Positions 9,032-19,025 are shown, counted from the stretch's first letter. The stretch is DNA of 64,000 nucleotides from Halobacillus litoralis (GCF_020524025.1 NZ_JAIVKN010000004.1:186001-250000); one strand, 5' to 3'. The notes: generated from the letters alone by a model not told the origin. Numbers and translations are program-made.

Positions 9032-9769
9032 TTATTTTTTTCTCCTGGTTTTGGCTTCCTCAACAAAGCGGTCAAACAACCGCTGCATGCTTTCGTGTTT
9101 TTTTGTCATCATTTCTGCATGCCATTGCACGCCTAAAACAAACCCATCTTCACCTATCTTCTCTATAGCCTCTACAACACCGTCTTTCGCATAGGCTGTG
9201 GCTTTAAATCCAGGCGCAACTTCTTTAATGATTTGATGATGGAACGAATTGGTGAGCGTCGTTTGTCCAAACTGTTCTCTCATTACACTGTTCGGTTCAG
9301 TTGTAATGGTATGCGTTTCCTGGCTCGGGTTATGGTATTGATCATGTTTCAAGGATTCTGTCTCCATATAAGAAAGATCCTGGTGCAGGCTGCCTCCGTA
9401 AGCAACGTTCAATAATTGAATCCCGCGACAGATGGCGAATACAGGTTTCCCCTGACGAATCATTTCCTTAGCTAAAATTGTCTCGGAATGGTCTCTTTCA
9501 GGAAAAGGAGTCCCCTGCTTCAATCGTGGTTCCTCGCCATAAAGAAGAGGATTGACATCGTGCCCCCCTGAGAGAACAAGCCCATCCATTGCCTGCGCCT
9601 GCATCGTTATAGTCTCGTCATCTTCTAAAACAGGAAGAATGAAAGGAATGCCGCCTCCCCTAAGGACAGATTGGACATAGTCATTGTTGACGTAAGCACG
9701 GTCGTAACCAGGGAAACGGCCCCCCTGGTCAATAATTATGCTTCCAGATATTCCGATAAGTGGTTTCAT
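9032..9769 (-). CDS. Class I glutamine amidotransferase-like gamma-glutamyl hydrolase (peptidase C26, PuuD-like)
   Basis: Cytosolic hydrolase of the peptidase C26 family, which cuts gamma-glutamyl bonds (PuuD acts on gamma-glutamyl-GABA). 245 residues with the nucleophile Cys114 in AICRGIQ, LVLSGGHDVNP around residue 64-73 and the catalytic His217/Glu219 in GVQWHAE. The ATG follows GAGGGAG. It is divergent from a glutathione-type ABC transporter, which suggests cleavage of imported gamma-glutamyl compounds; this pairing is inference. The precise substrate is unknown. Confidence 0.82.
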   Translation of the reverse strand: MKPLIGISGSIIIDQGGRFPGYDRAYVNNDYVQSVLRGGGIPFILPVLEDDETITMQAQAMDGLVLSGGHDVNPLLYGEEPRLKQGTPFPERDHSETILAKEMIRQGKPVFAICRGIQLLNVAYGGSLHQDLSYMETESLKHDQYHNPSQETHTITTEPNSVMREQFGQTTLTNSFHHQIIKEVAPGFKATAYAKDGVVEAIEKIGEDGFVLGVQWHAEMMTKKHESMQRLFDRFVEEAKTRRKK

Positions 9770-10212
9770 GATGATTGAACTCCCTCTTTAAAACTTTGTA
9801 TTTGGCTCTGTTACACATCTATGCAACCCCTAAATGTGAAACGAATGATTTGAGTGTGTTGAATCGAATAACGGGTAGTCTGCAGGAATCCTCACCATAA
9901 GCCCACGAAAAGCGGCCTGGCCTCAATCCCAGAAATAAAAATGACATCGACGTTTAACAGAGCCTTGTTATTGATATTTATAGTGGATATAAAATGCACA
10001 ACATTTCCTGAAAATCTAATTATTATTTACAGAGATAAGTAAGAACTTTACCTCATCAATTAAAAAATTGTGGAAATCAGGACCCATACTTTGACATCTT
10101 TCGACATCTATATTAAAATCCAAGTAATTTGATAAGAATTACATACTATCGCATTATATAAAAAAGGTAGTACGTGTTCAATTAAAACATTTCTGGAAAA
10201 GGAGAGTATCCA
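9770..10212. other. Divergent control region, hydrolase / gsi-like operon
   Basis: 443 bp without a supportable gene. The right half carries the gsi-like promoter at 10091-10119. The middle is A/T-rich. No terminator or riboswitch was recognised. Confidence 0.5.
10091..10119 (+). promoter_or_regulatory. Sigma-A-type promoter of the gsi-like operon
   Basis: TTGACA (10091-10096), 17-bp spacer, TAAAAT (10114-10119), about 90 bp ahead of the start codon of the binding protein. Confidence 0.6.
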
Positions 10213-11805
10213 TTGAAATTATCACGCTTATTTATGATTTTATCTCTAGCTTTCGTTGTAGTTGCTGCCGGCTGCAGTAATAATGAGGAAAGCAGTGAAA
10301 AATCAGATGCAGAGAATAAAAAAGCAGAAGCTCCGTCAAATGAAGAAGGTTTGACGATTGCTGTAGAGAGTAACTTCACAAGCATGGACCCGCACGATAC
10401 GAATGATAACCAGTCCTACTCAGCCCAGTCGGCCATCTATGAAGGGCTGTTAGGTTTTGATGAGGACCTTAACATTGTTCCTGTCCTTGCTGAAGAATAC
10501 GAAGCGAATGAAGATTCTACCGTTTTCACTTTTACATTAAAAGAAGGTATTACTTTCCATGATGGAACGCCTTTTAATGCTGAGGCGGTGAAGGCAAATA
10601 TCGACCGCCTCGCTGATCCTGAAAGTCAGCTTCGACGCAGCTCACTTTTTGAACTGGTGGAAAAAACCGAAGTAACCGGCGAGTATGAAGTGGAAGTTAC
10701 ATTAAAAGAGCCATTTGGTGCGATGCCAAACAACTTTGCTCACCCGGCTGCAGCTATGATTAGCCCTAAAGCGATTGAGAGCAGTGATGAAATTGCCCGC
10801 AACCCTGTAGGGACAGGACCGTTTCAATTTACAGAATGGAAAAGCGGAGATCATTTAACCGTTGAAAAGTATGAAGGTTATCGAGAAGAAGGAGTACCAA
10901 AAGTCGACCGTGTTGAATTTAAACCTGTACCGGAAAGTGGATCGCGTGTAGCAATGCTTCAAACAGGCGAAGCAGATTTTGTTTTCCCGGTAGCACCAAA
11001 CCAGGTTGAAACTTTAAAAGATGAAGCGGGCGTATCTGTAGTAAATAAACCCTCTCTTGTCGTAAAATACTTCTCTATGAACACAATGAAAGAACCATTC
11101 AATGATCCAAAAGTCCGTAAAGCACTAAATTACGCCATTGATAAAGAAGCTTATGTGAATGTGATTTATGATGGATATGCTTCGGTTACTAAGTCTGAAA
11201 TTGCCCCGGACACCCAGCATTATGCCGAGCAGGAAATTTACAAGTATGACCCTGAAAAAGCGAAGGAGCTGCTGACAGAAGCCGGATATCCGGATGGCTT
11301 TGAAACAACAATCTGGGGCGGTACAAGCTCTTTGAAACAAAAAATGATGCAATTCTATAAACAGCAGCTAAGCCAGGTTGGGATAACGCTTAACGTTGTG
11401 CCAATGGAAGGTGGAACACTTGGGGATAAAATCTGGGGTGTAGATAACCCTGATAATGCAGAACTGGAGCTTTATAACGGAGGTTGGTCTCCATCTACTG
11501 CTGATGCTGACTGGGGACTTCGTCCACTATTCAGTTCTAAATCCTTCCCGCCTGAAGCCTACAACACGGCTTATTATGAGAATGAAAAGGTTGATGAACT
11601 TCTGCAAAAAGGATTATCTACCGCTGATGATAAAAAACGCGGTGAATACTATGCAGAAGCTCAACAAATCATTTGGGATGATGCACCATGGGTATTCCTT
11701 GCTGTACCTGATCTGATTTATGCCGAGCAGGAATATGTCGATGGATTAACGATGCTTCCATCGGGTGTCATGGATCTAAAACAAGCTGAAATTGTTTCCG
11801 AATAA
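10213..11805 (+). CDS. gsiB: Peptide/glutathione ABC transporter substrate-binding lipoprotein (GsiB-like)
   Basis: Family 5 extracellular solute-binding protein, lipid-anchored outside the membrane. 530 residues; signal peptide with lipobox VVAAGC at residues 17-22, then an acidic linker and the SBP_bac_5 fold. It resembles E. coli GsiB closely at AVESNFTSMDPHDTND, in the VKANIDRLADPES segment and at GWSPSTADADWGLRPLF, so glutathione or a gamma-glutamyl peptide is the likely ligand. The start codon is TTG, 8 bases after AAAGGAG. It heads a five-gene transporter cluster; a hairpin separates it from the permeases, which may keep receptor levels higher. Confidence 0.82.
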   Translation: MKLSRLFMILSLAFVVVAAGCSNNEESSEKSDAENKKAEAPSNEEGLTIAVESNFTSMDPHDTNDNQSYSAQSAIYEGLLGFDEDLNIVPVLAEEYEANEDSTVFTFTLKEGITFHDGTPFNAEAVKANIDRLADPESQLRRSSLFELVEKTEVTGEYEVEVTLKEPFGAMPNNFAHPAAAMISPKAIESSDEIARNPVGTGPFQFTEWKSGDHLTVEKYEGYREEGVPKVDRVEFKPVPESGSRVAMLQTGEADFVFPVAPNQVETLKDEAGVSVVNKPSLVVKYFSMNTMKEPFNDPKVRKALNYAIDKEAYVNVIYDGYASVTKSEIAPDTQHYAEQEIYKYDPEKAKELLTEAGYPDGFETTIWGGTSSLKQKMMQFYKQQLSQVGITLNVVPMEGGTLGDKIWGVDNPDNAELELYNGGWSPSTADADWGLRPLFSSKSFPPEAYNTAYYENEKVDELLQKGLSTADDKKRGEYYAEAQQIIWDDAPWVFLAVPDLIYAEQEYVDGLTMLPSGVMDLKQAEIVSE

Positions 11806-11810
11806 AAGGG

Positions 11811-11842
11811 AGAGGTTGAGCGTTCAGCGCTCAACCTCTTTC
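11811..11842 (+). terminator. Hairpin between receptor and permease genes
   Basis: 12-bp stem AGAGGTTGAGCG/CGCTCAACCTCT followed by only TTC. Probably a partial terminator or an mRNA-stabilising hairpin that allows read-through into the permease genes. Confidence 0.65.
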
Positions 11843-11985
11843 ATGCTTTTATGAAAATCATTTTTTTATAGAGGTTCTCTTAAAAAGTATTTGACGAAGG
11901 TGAAGATAATGGAAAAGCTTCTCTTTAAGGGGGATCTCCATGACGTTGTTATTTCTTTTCATTAATAAGAAAAAGGAGGGAGACC

Positions 11986-12915
11986 ATGCTGAAGTATAGT
12001 ATAAAACGAATTTTAGGCATGATTCCGTTATTGTTTGTCATATCCGTCATTGCCTTTTTATTCGTTCATTTAATTCCCGGTGATCCTGCCCGCTTAATTG
12101 CCGGCACCGATGCAACCATCGAGGAAATTAAAAATATCCGTGAAAAATATGGGTTGGATGAGCCACTTTACCAACAGTATGTGGATTATATGGCGAATCT
12201 CTTTCAAGGGGATTTGGGGACGTCCATCGTAAGCGCGCGTCCTGTTATGGATATGCTCGCTGAGCGTTTCGTTCCGACGCTTTCTTTAACGTTTGCCAGT
12301 ATGTTCTGGGCGTTACTGTTTGGACTGCTGATCGGTGTGATTTCTGCTGTTAAGCGAAATAAATGGCAGGATCATTTGACGATGTTCCTAGCCGTCTCCG
12401 GGGTATCTATTCCGTCATTCTGGCTTGGACTGATGTTGATTCAATTGTTCTCCGTCCAGCTTGGCTGGTTCCCGACAGGAGGTATTGGTGGAATTGAATC
12501 GTATATTCTTCCATCTTTAACGCTTGGAGCAGGTGTAGCTGCTATTATTGCCCGATTTACTCGTTCCTCATTAATGGATGTGTTGAAAGAGGACTATATT
12601 CGTACTGGACGAGCCAAAGGATTAGCAGAGTTTAAGGTTATTAACAGACATGCGTTACGGAACGCGATGATTCCAGTTGTAACAATGTCGGGGCTGCAAT
12701 TTGGGTTTCTTCTCAGTGGCTCGATTATTACGGAGACAATATTCAGCTGGCCGGGACTTGGGCGGCTGCTTATTAATTCGATCACAGCGCGTGATTATCC
12801 AGTAATTCAGGCGGAGATTTTATTGTTTTCTCTTGAGTTCTTATTAATTAACTTACTGGTTGATTTACTCTATGGATTCTTGAATCCGAAAATACGTTAC
12901 GAGGAGGGGTCCTGA
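11986..12915 (+). CDS. gsiC: ABC transporter permease (DppB/GsiC type)
   Basis: Inner-membrane channel subunit of the peptide/nickel ABC transporter family. 309 residues, opening with [20 protein letters not shown] (conserved first helix) and [10 protein letters not shown]; the EAA loop is in [20 protein letters not shown]. The ATG follows AAAGGAGGGAG. Its stop overlaps the start of the next permease (TGATG), indicating translational coupling. Confidence 0.87.
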   Translation: MLKYSIKRILGMIPLLFVISVIAFLFVHLIPGDPARLIAGTDATIEEIKNIREKYGLDEPLYQQYVDYMANLFQGDLGTSIVSARPVMDMLAERFVPTLSLTFASMFWALLFGLLIGVISAVKRNKWQDHLTMFLAVSGVSIPSFWLGLMLIQLFSVQLGWFPTGGIGGIESYILPSLTLGAGVAAIIARFTRSSLMDVLKEDYIRTGRAKGLAEFKVINRHALRNAMIPVVTMSGLQFGFLLSGSIITETIFSWPGLGRLLINSITARDYPVIQAEILLFSLEFLLINLLVDLLYGFLNPKIRYEEGS

Positions 12916-13793
12916 TGGCTGAAGCTAATGTTCATATGGAGGAACAGAAGAGAGTGACACCTTTTCAGCAATTTTGGAGCTCTTTCAAAAAGCAGAAGGT
13001 CTCTTTTGCAGCAGGTGCTTTTCTCTTACTCTTGTTTATTGTAGCCATCATCGGTCCCTATATCGCCCCATATGAGCCCAATGAACCGGACTATAATCAG
13101 TTGTTATCCGGGCCGTCCTGGCAGCACCTGGCTGGAACCGATGACTTCGGTCGTGATATCTTCAGTCGTATTCTGCACGGAGCAAGAATCTCTTTGGCTG
13201 TGGGATTATCCTCTGTTCTTTTAGGGGCGGTTGTCGGAACTGTTTTTGGAGTGATTAGCGGCTACTTTGGAAAATGGATAGATAGTGCAATTATGCGCGT
13301 GATGGATGTTCTGCTCGCTTTTCCTGGAATGCTGCTTGCAATTGGCATCATCGCTATTTTAGGACCGGGTCTTGTCAATGTTGTGATGGCAGTAGCCATA
13401 TTCAGTGTTCCTGTATTTGCCCGGATTATAAGGAGTAACACGCTCGCCATTAAATCCACCTTATATGTGGAAGCGACGCAGTCCATCGGTTCATCACACT
13501 GGCGGACGATTTGGAAACACATCTTTCCTGGAACGGTTTCGACGTTGATTGTCTATTTTACTATGCGTATTGGTTCGGCTATTCTGATCGCAGCTGGACT
13601 AAGCTTTCTTGGTCTCGGTGCAGATCCTTCCACACCCGAATGGGGGGCGATGCTTAGTAATGGGCGGAGTTATTTAAATAATGCTCCCCACGTTACGTTT
13701 TTCCCGGGATTGGCTATTTTCCTGACAGTTCTGGCCTTTAACTTATTGGGAGATGGGTTACGTGATGCACTCGATCCGAAAATTAGAGAATAA
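12915..13793 (+). CDS. gsiD: ABC transporter permease (DppC/GsiD type)
   Basis: Second channel subunit. 292 residues with an N-terminal cytosolic tail and first helix, GTDDFGRDIFSRILHGARIS (the DppC hallmark), and an EAA loop at YVEATQSIGSSHWRTIWKHI. The start ATG overlaps the preceding stop by one base and is preceded by GAGGAGGGG. It pairs with the upstream DppB-type subunit. Confidence 0.87.
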   Translation: MAEANVHMEEQKRVTPFQQFWSSFKKQKVSFAAGAFLLLLFIVAIIGPYIAPYEPNEPDYNQLLSGPSWQHLAGTDDFGRDIFSRILHGARISLAVGLSSVLLGAVVGTVFGVISGYFGKWIDSAIMRVMDVLLAFPGMLLAIGIIAILGPGLVNVVMAVAIFSVPVFARIIRSNTLAIKSTLYVEATQSIGSSHWRTIWKHIFPGTVSTLIVYFTMRIGSAILIAAGLSFLGLGADPSTPEWGAMLSNGRSYLNNAPHVTFFPGLAIFLTVLAFNLLGDGLRDALDPKIRE

Positions 13794-13806
13794 GGAGGGA
13801 AAGGTT

Positions 13807-14781
13807 ATGTCCAACCCTATATTGTCAATAAATCAAATGTATACGAGCTTCCATGTCGACGGTGAAACGATACCTGCTGTTGAAGGGATTGATCTTTCCC
13901 TCTATCCCGGCGAAATCGTTGGTCTTGTTGGAGAATCCGGGAGTGGTAAAAGTGTGACGTCCTTATCCGTCATGCAGCTTTTGGAAGGTACGCCGGGTAA
14001 AGTGACTGGCGGGGATATTCTTTTTGAGAATCAAAACTTACTGGAAATGACCGATCGGGAAAAGAGGAAGCTGCGAGGTAATGACATTTCTATGATTTTT
14101 CAGGAGCCAATGACTTCTTTGAACCCCGTAATAAAAATTGGGAAGCAGTTAGTCGAAGCTATCCGTGAGCACCAGTCTATTTCCAAGAGGGGCGCTGAGA
14201 AACATGCTGTCTATATGTTAGATCAAGTAGGCATTCCAAGAGCGGAAGAAATTATGAAAGAGTATCCGCATCAGCTGTCTGGTGGAATGCGGCAGCGTGT
14301 CATGATTGCGATGGCAATGTCTTGTGATCCGAAGCTTCTCATAGCCGACGAACCGACAACAGCTCTTGACGTAACGATTCAGGCCCAGATTCTTGATGTC
14401 ATGCGTAACATGAGGGATGAACATCATACAGCTATTCTGTTTATTACCCATGATTTAGGAGTCATTGCGGAAATGTGCGATCGAGTGGCCGTTATGTATG
14501 CCGGGCGGATTGTGGAGCAGGGGACCGTTTATGAGATCTTTGAAAATCCAAAACACCCTTATACAAAAGGGCTGCTCGGCTCAATCCCTAAGATTGGCAG
14601 CCGTGCGGAGCGTCTGGATTCCATTAAGGGACAGGTTCCTACAGCGGAAGACCGTCCCAAAGGATGTAAATTCGCCAATCGGTGCCCGTTTGTCTACAAG
14701 CACTGTTGGGAAGAAGAGCCTCCGCTCTTTGATGGAGAAAATCGATGCTGGCTGCACGAACAAAAGGGGGAATCGCTATGA
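13807..14781 (+). CDS. Peptide ABC transporter ATPase (OppD/DppD type)
   Basis: Cytosolic ATPase of the transporter. 324 residues with Walker A GESGSGKS, signature LSGGMRQR, Walker B LLIADEPTTALDV, and the C-terminal oligopeptide-transporter extension with the Cys motif CKFANRCPFVYKHC typical of this family (iron-sulfur binding in some members). I chose the ATG at 13807, which follows AAGGAGGGAAAGG. E. coli GsiA fuses both ATPases in one protein; here they are separate. Confidence 0.88.
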   Translation: MSNPILSINQMYTSFHVDGETIPAVEGIDLSLYPGEIVGLVGESGSGKSVTSLSVMQLLEGTPGKVTGGDILFENQNLLEMTDREKRKLRGNDISMIFQEPMTSLNPVIKIGKQLVEAIREHQSISKRGAEKHAVYMLDQVGIPRAEEIMKEYPHQLSGGMRQRVMIAMAMSCDPKLLIADEPTTALDVTIQAQILDVMRNMRDEHHTAILFITHDLGVIAEMCDRVAVMYAGRIVEQGTVYEIFENPKHPYTKGLLGSIPKIGSRAERLDSIKGQVPTAEDRPKGCKFANRCPFVYKHCWEEEPPLFDGENRCWLHEQKGESL

Positions 14782-15752
14782 AAAAACCTCTTTTACAAGT
14801 GGAAGGTTTGAAAAAGCATTTTGTCAGTCAAAAAGGGTTCAGTAAACGCTCAAAACAAATCGTAAAAGCGGTGGATGGAATTTCTTTTGATATTCAGGCA
14901 GGAGAAACATTTGGCCTTGTAGGGGAGTCGGGATGCGGAAAATCAACGACAGGCCGAATGATTATGCAGATGTTAGAAGCGACAGAAGGGACTGTAACCT
15001 TTGATGGCAGGCGGATGGATACAGTGAGCGGCCAGGAATTGAAAAAAGCCAGAAAAGATTTCCAAATGATCTTTCAGGATCCTTATGCTTCGTTAAATCC
15101 GCGTATGACTGTTCGGGATATTATCGCTGAGCCTTTGATCGTTCACCGTTTGGAAGAAGGTAAAGGGATTGATCAGCGAGTGTATGAACTACTGGACACC
15201 GTTGGTCTGCCAAAAAAAGCCGCAGAACGGTATCCGCATGAATTCAGTGGCGGACAGCGTCAGCGAATTGGAATTGCAAGGGCTCTTGCGGTTAAACCAA
15301 AGCTGATTATTGCAGACGAACCAGTTTCTGCGCTGGATGTGTCCATTCAATCACAGGTGCTGAATCTATTAAAGGATTTGCAGGATGAATTTGACCTGAC
15401 CTACTTATTTATTGCTCATGATCTGAGTGTGGTCGACTTTATTTCCGATCGTATTGCTGTGATGTACTTAGGAAATATCGTGGAAATTGGAGAGAGGGAT
15501 GATGTGATTCAAAACCCTCAGCATCCTTACACTAAGGCCTTACTGTCTGCAGTACCTGTCCCGGATCCACGTGCCAAACGAGAGCGGATTGTATTGGAAG
15601 GTGATCTGCCGAGTCCATCTAATCCACCTTCTGGATGTCCTTTTCATACAAGATGTCCGTTTGCATGGGATCGCTGTAAGAATGAAGTACCAAAGCTGCA
15701 AAGAGGGAAGGAATCCAGTCAATTGGCTTCCTGCCATTTGTTGGATGGATAA
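14778..15752 (+). CDS. Peptide ABC transporter ATPase (OppF/DppF type)
   Basis: Second ATPase, 324 residues: Walker A GESGCGKST, signature FSGGQRQR, Walker B LIIADEPVSALDV, and the C-terminal CPFHTRCPFAWDRC motif. The ATG at 14778 overlaps the previous stop (ATGA), so translation is coupled. It is the last gene of the operon and is followed by a terminator. Confidence 0.88.
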   Translation: MKKPLLQVEGLKKHFVSQKGFSKRSKQIVKAVDGISFDIQAGETFGLVGESGCGKSTTGRMIMQMLEATEGTVTFDGRRMDTVSGQELKKARKDFQMIFQDPYASLNPRMTVRDIIAEPLIVHRLEEGKGIDQRVYELLDTVGLPKKAAERYPHEFSGGQRQRIGIARALAVKPKLIIADEPVSALDVSIQSQVLNLLKDLQDEFDLTYLFIAHDLSVVDFISDRIAVMYLGNIVEIGERDDVIQNPQHPYTKALLSAVPVPDPRAKRERIVLEGDLPSPSNPPSGCPFHTRCPFAWDRCKNEVPKLQRGKESSQLASCHLLDG

Positions 15753-15758
15753 TAGTAA

Positions 15759-15797
15759 AACAAGCTTCTCTGTAGATGCAGGGAAGCTTGTTTTTTT
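15759..15797 (+). terminator. Terminator of the peptide transporter operon
   Basis: Stem AACAAGCTTC/GGAAGCTTGTT followed by T7. Confidence 0.85.
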
Positions 15798-16159
15798 ATA
15801 ACAATGCTCTCTTCATGAAAGCGTGATCAGGTTTTGATTCAGGTAAAACGTAAGCATAAATTCCCTCCCTGACCATGGGAGCCACCCGCGGACATCTATA
15901 AAGCTTATAGATTTTGTCTTATCAATGACTGATGGAAGAAGATTCTTCTTCTGATCTTCACACCCGGTCATTAGAGTGATACATATAATCAGCCTCCTTT
16001 GTTCGATACTCTTTCATCCAGTTCCTTTCTTCTTCGCGTTCAGCTGTTTCGTGGTAGGATGGAATAAATAGGAGGAGCGGAAATGCTGTCATGACTATTC
16101 GCTTACGTGCTGACAAGATTAGAATTCTATTATTAAGAATCTTGAAGGAGGAGAAATTT
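15798..16159. other. Intergenic region with a possible gene remnant
   Basis: 362 bp. On the minus strand one open frame down to 15813 begins near 16000 with LIICITLMTGCEDQKKN, which looks like a lipobox, but it has no usable start codon in frame. An ATG with a perfect AAAGGAGG site sits there in another frame and stops after 8 codons. This may be a frameshifted small lipoprotein gene. A second minus frame, 15958-16092 (44 codons), has no ribosome binding site. Confidence 0.3.
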
Positions 16160-16315
16160 ATGGGAACGGCACTATTTGCAGCTGCTCTTTTAGTTATTGC
16201 TTTTATATTTAGGCGGCTCAGGATTTTGAGCAGAAACTCAAGTATCCAGGTGGAACAAAACGAACGGATATTAAAACACTTGGAAGAATTAAATCGGAAA
16301 TCTTCCGATGCATGA
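16160..16315 (+). CDS. Small single-span membrane protein
   Basis: 51-residue product: an N-terminal hydrophobic segment (about residues 2-17), a basic cluster (RRLRILSR) and a hydrophilic helix ending in LEELNRKSSDA. The ATG at 16160 follows AAGGAGGAGAAATTT, an excellent ribosome binding site; the frame opens earlier at 16091 without one. Function unknown. It precedes another small membrane protein. Confidence 0.65.
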   Translation: MGTALFAAALLVIAFIFRRLRILSRNSSIQVEQNERILKHLEELNRKSSDA

Positions 16316-16350
16316 CTGAAGGAGTATATCTTATTTTATAAGGGGGCGGG

Positions 16351-16545
16351 GTGGTGGAGGTTTTTGCAATAATCATCATGGTTGTCGGTTTAACCTTAGC
16401 TCCTCTCATTGGTTTTTTCTACCCTGGATGGCGCGAAATAAAAGGAAACCCCTTATCTGAGAAAGAACTGTATGGGATTAGAATGTTGGGGATCGGTGTC
16501 TTATTAATCTGCTTCGTTATCAGTCAAGTAGGATTCAGGGGGTAG
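16351..16545 (+). CDS. Small two-span membrane protein
   Basis: Up to 64 residues, with hydrophobic segments near residues 4-24 and 45-61 and a charged loop with PGWREIKGNPLSEKELYG between them. Start is GTG, either 16351 or the next codon 16354, which has better spacing from AGGGGG. Function unknown; probably co-transcribed with the preceding small gene. Confidence 0.55.
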   Translation: MVEVFAIIIMVVGLTLAPLIGFFYPGWREIKGNPLSEKELYGIRMLGIGVLLICFVISQVGFRG

Positions 16546-16633
16546 AGGGAAGCATCTATGAACATATTTGGAACGGATTCTTTTAGATAAGAGTTTTGCA
16601 GTCTTATCAAACCAGATGAAGAGGGGAGCACTT

Positions 16634-17359
16634 ATGAAAAAAGTATTTAAATATGTGCTGTTAAGTATGGCTGCACTCATTGTTGCTGGTGGTACAGCTT
16701 TTTATATATGGGCACAGCAAACCTATGAACCTTCTCAAATGCTGCAGCGCTTAGCTGGTGATGCAGTTAAAGAGGATGGATGGGTTCTTTATGAACCGGA
16801 AGAAAAGAATAAGGCAGGGCTTATCATATACCCGGGAGCAAAAGTAGAGCCGGAAGCATATAGCTACATCGCACAGCAGCTTTCTAAGCAGGGGTATGTG
16901 ACAGGAATACCTGAAGTAACCCTCAATTTGTCAATGCTGAGCACAAACAAAGCCGAAGAAATGATCGCTCGGTATCCCTCAGTTGAAGAATGGTATATAG
17001 GTGGTCATTCCCTTGGTGGTGTATCAGCAGCTTCCTTTGTTCATCAACACTCTGATACGACCGACGGTTTAATCTTCCTTGCCTCCTATCCAAGCAGCGG
17101 CAGTGATTTTAGTGATACAAATGTCCCTGTTTTATCGATCTATGCAGAAAAGGACGGCTTAACAACGGAAGAGAAAATAAACGAAACGAAAGAACTCTTA
17201 TCAAGTGAGAAGACCACTTTTTATAAAATAGAAGGCGGTAACCATGCACAATTCGGTATTTATGGTGAACAAAAAGGGGACAATAAGGCGGATATACCAG
17301 TGAAGGAGCAGCAGGATATCATTGTCCGGGTCATTCTCGATTGGCTGCAGGATAGATAG
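16634..17359 (+). CDS. Membrane-anchored alpha/beta hydrolase
   Basis: Alpha/beta-hydrolase-fold enzyme of 241 residues with one N-terminal hydrophobic segment (about 7-27), so probably attached outside the membrane or secreted. Nucleophile Ser126 in GHSLGG, Asp174 in AEKDGL and His204 in GGNHAQFG form the expected triad. The region AGLIIYPGAKVEPEAYSYIA supplies the oxyanion strand. The ATG at 16634 follows GAGGGGAG; the frame opens earlier at 16568. Substrate unknown (esterase or peptidase-like). Confidence 0.8.
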   Translation: MKKVFKYVLLSMAALIVAGGTAFYIWAQQTYEPSQMLQRLAGDAVKEDGWVLYEPEEKNKAGLIIYPGAKVEPEAYSYIAQQLSKQGYVTGIPEVTLNLSMLSTNKAEEMIARYPSVEEWYIGGHSLGGVSAASFVHQHSDTTDGLIFLASYPSSGSDFSDTNVPVLSIYAEKDGLTTEEKINETKELLSSEKTTFYKIEGGNHAQFGIYGEQKGDNKADIPVKEQQDIIVRVILDWLQDR

Positions 17360-17513
17360 ACATCTACTTAACTGGAAATACCGTTGTAACTGAGTAGTGA
17401 GTGAGACAATGATTAGGAGAATCTTAATCGATCAAAACGAATATAAGTACATCCGCAGAGGGGTTATGATACTGTGGATGTAGGATAAAGACAGAACAAA
17501 AGAAGGAGATTCC

Positions 17514-18965
17514 ATGACACAAGAAAATAAGCCTGGATGGAAATTAGAACAGAGCTATACTCAATTACCGGATCTATTTTATACAAGAATGGAGCCGACA
17601 AAGGTAGAGGCTCCAAAACTGGTTGTCTTCAATAAATCACTTGCTGAAAATTTAGGGCTTGCTAATGAACCTGATATTAAAGTGCTTGCAGGTAATGAAT
17701 GGCCGGAAGGATCTTTGCCGATCGCACAGGCTTATGCGGGACATCAATTCGGGAATTTCACCATGCTGGGAGATGGCCGCGCTGTTCTATTAGGTGAGCA
17801 GGTGACTCCAAAAGGCACACGTTTCGATATTCAATTGAAAGGGTCTGGTCCCACCCCTTATTCCCGCGCAGGCGACGGCAGGGCAACGCTTGGACCGATG
17901 CTTCGTGAATATATGATTAGTGAAGCGATGCATGGCCTTGGAATACCGACAAACCGAAGTCTTGCTGTGGCAGCGACGGGGGAGGACGTCCGGCGTGAAA
18001 CAGATCAGCCTGGAGCTGTGCTGACACGTGTGAGCGAAAGTCATCTTCGTGTAGGAACTTTCGAGTATGCCGTTCAATGGGGCACGGTGGAAGATCTTCG
18101 CCTATTAGCTGATTATGCGATTCAACGTCATTATCCAGAAGCACTGGAGGATGAAAATAAATATCTTTCTTTTTATAGGAAAGTGGTTGAACGTCAAGCT
18201 TTCTTGATTGCCAATTGGCAGCTGGTTGGTTTTATTCACGGAGTAATGAATACGGACAATATGACAATCAGCGGGCAGACGATTGATTATGGACCATGCG
18301 CGTTCATGGATGTGTATGACCCAAAAACAGTTTTCAGTTCCATTGACCATGAAGGGCGCTATGCCTATCAAAACCAGCCCGCAATTGGGCAATGGAACTT
18401 AGCCCGCCTTGCAGAAACGCTGCTTCCACTTATTCATCACGATCAAGAACAGGCGGTCCAGATCGCTCAGGAGGTTCTTTCTGATTACGGAAAGATTTAT
18501 AATCGAGCCTGGCTTAATGGAATGAGGGCGAAACTCGGAATGATCACTGAAGAAGACCAGGATAAAGCGCTGATTGAAGACTTGCTTGAGATTATGGAAA
18601 CGAATGGAACGGATTACACTAACACGTTCCGCGCGCTGACTCTTGATCAAACGGAGCGTTTGGAAATGGCAGGGATAACCACTTTCGTTAACTGGCATAA
18701 ACAATGGAAGAAAAGGTTGGAAAGACAACCTCAGTCAGAAGCAGAGGCGTTCTCTCTTATGAAAAGATCCAATCCATCCGTCATTCCAAGGAATCACCTT
18801 GTTGAAGAAGCGTTGGAAGCGGCTGTTGAACGCAAAGATTTTCGTGTGATGGAACGGTTAATGGAAGTACTGAAAGATCCTTACGCCTACACACAGGAAC
18901 AGGATTTGTATACCGACCTTCCAGATCCTACTGATAGACCATACCGTACTTTCTGCGGGACATGA
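17514..18965 (+). CDS. selO: Protein adenylyltransferase SelO (YdiU/UPF0061)
   Basis: Pseudokinase-fold enzyme that transfers AMP to Ser/Thr/Tyr of target proteins. 483 residues; the family hallmarks are [37 protein letters not shown], and the catalytic [20 protein letters not shown] segment near residues 240-260 with the two conserved Asp. The bacterial protein lacks the C-terminal selenocysteine of the human one, ending here in TFCGT with a plain Cys, as is usual. The ATG follows AGAAGGAG. Single gene with a strong terminator. Confidence 0.93.
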   Translation: MTQENKPGWKLEQSYTQLPDLFYTRMEPTKVEAPKLVVFNKSLAENLGLANEPDIKVLAGNEWPEGSLPIAQAYAGHQFGNFTMLGDGRAVLLGEQVTPKGTRFDIQLKGSGPTPYSRAGDGRATLGPMLREYMISEAMHGLGIPTNRSLAVAATGEDVRRETDQPGAVLTRVSESHLRVGTFEYAVQWGTVEDLRLLADYAIQRHYPEALEDENKYLSFYRKVVERQAFLIANWQLVGFIHGVMNTDNMTISGQTIDYGPCAFMDVYDPKTVFSSIDHEGRYAYQNQPAIGQWNLARLAETLLPLIHHDQEQAVQIAQEVLSDYGKIYNRAWLNGMRAKLGMITEEDQDKALIEDLLEIMETNGTDYTNTFRALTLDQTERLEMAGITTFVNWHKQWKKRLERQPQSEAEAFSLMKRSNPSVIPRNHLVEEALEAAVERKDFRVMERLMEVLKDPYAYTQEQDLYTDLPDPTDRPYRTFCGT

Positions 18966-18976
18966 ATTCAAGGAGA

Positions 18977-19025
18977 CCAACATAAAGAAAGCCGGCCTTT
19001 TCAGGGCCGGCTTTCTTTATGTTGG
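18977..19025 (+). terminator. Very long terminator-like hairpin after selO
   Basis: Perfect 21-bp inverted repeat (18977-18997 with 19005-19025) around a 7-base loop; the inner arm is AAAGAAAGCCGGCC/GGCCGGCTTTCTTT. The A-rich/T-rich part of the arms supplies the terminator T-tract in both directions. Confidence 0.8.

Noticed and set aside
15958-16092. 44-codon minus-strand frame
   Set aside because: No ribosome binding site and low protein-like character.
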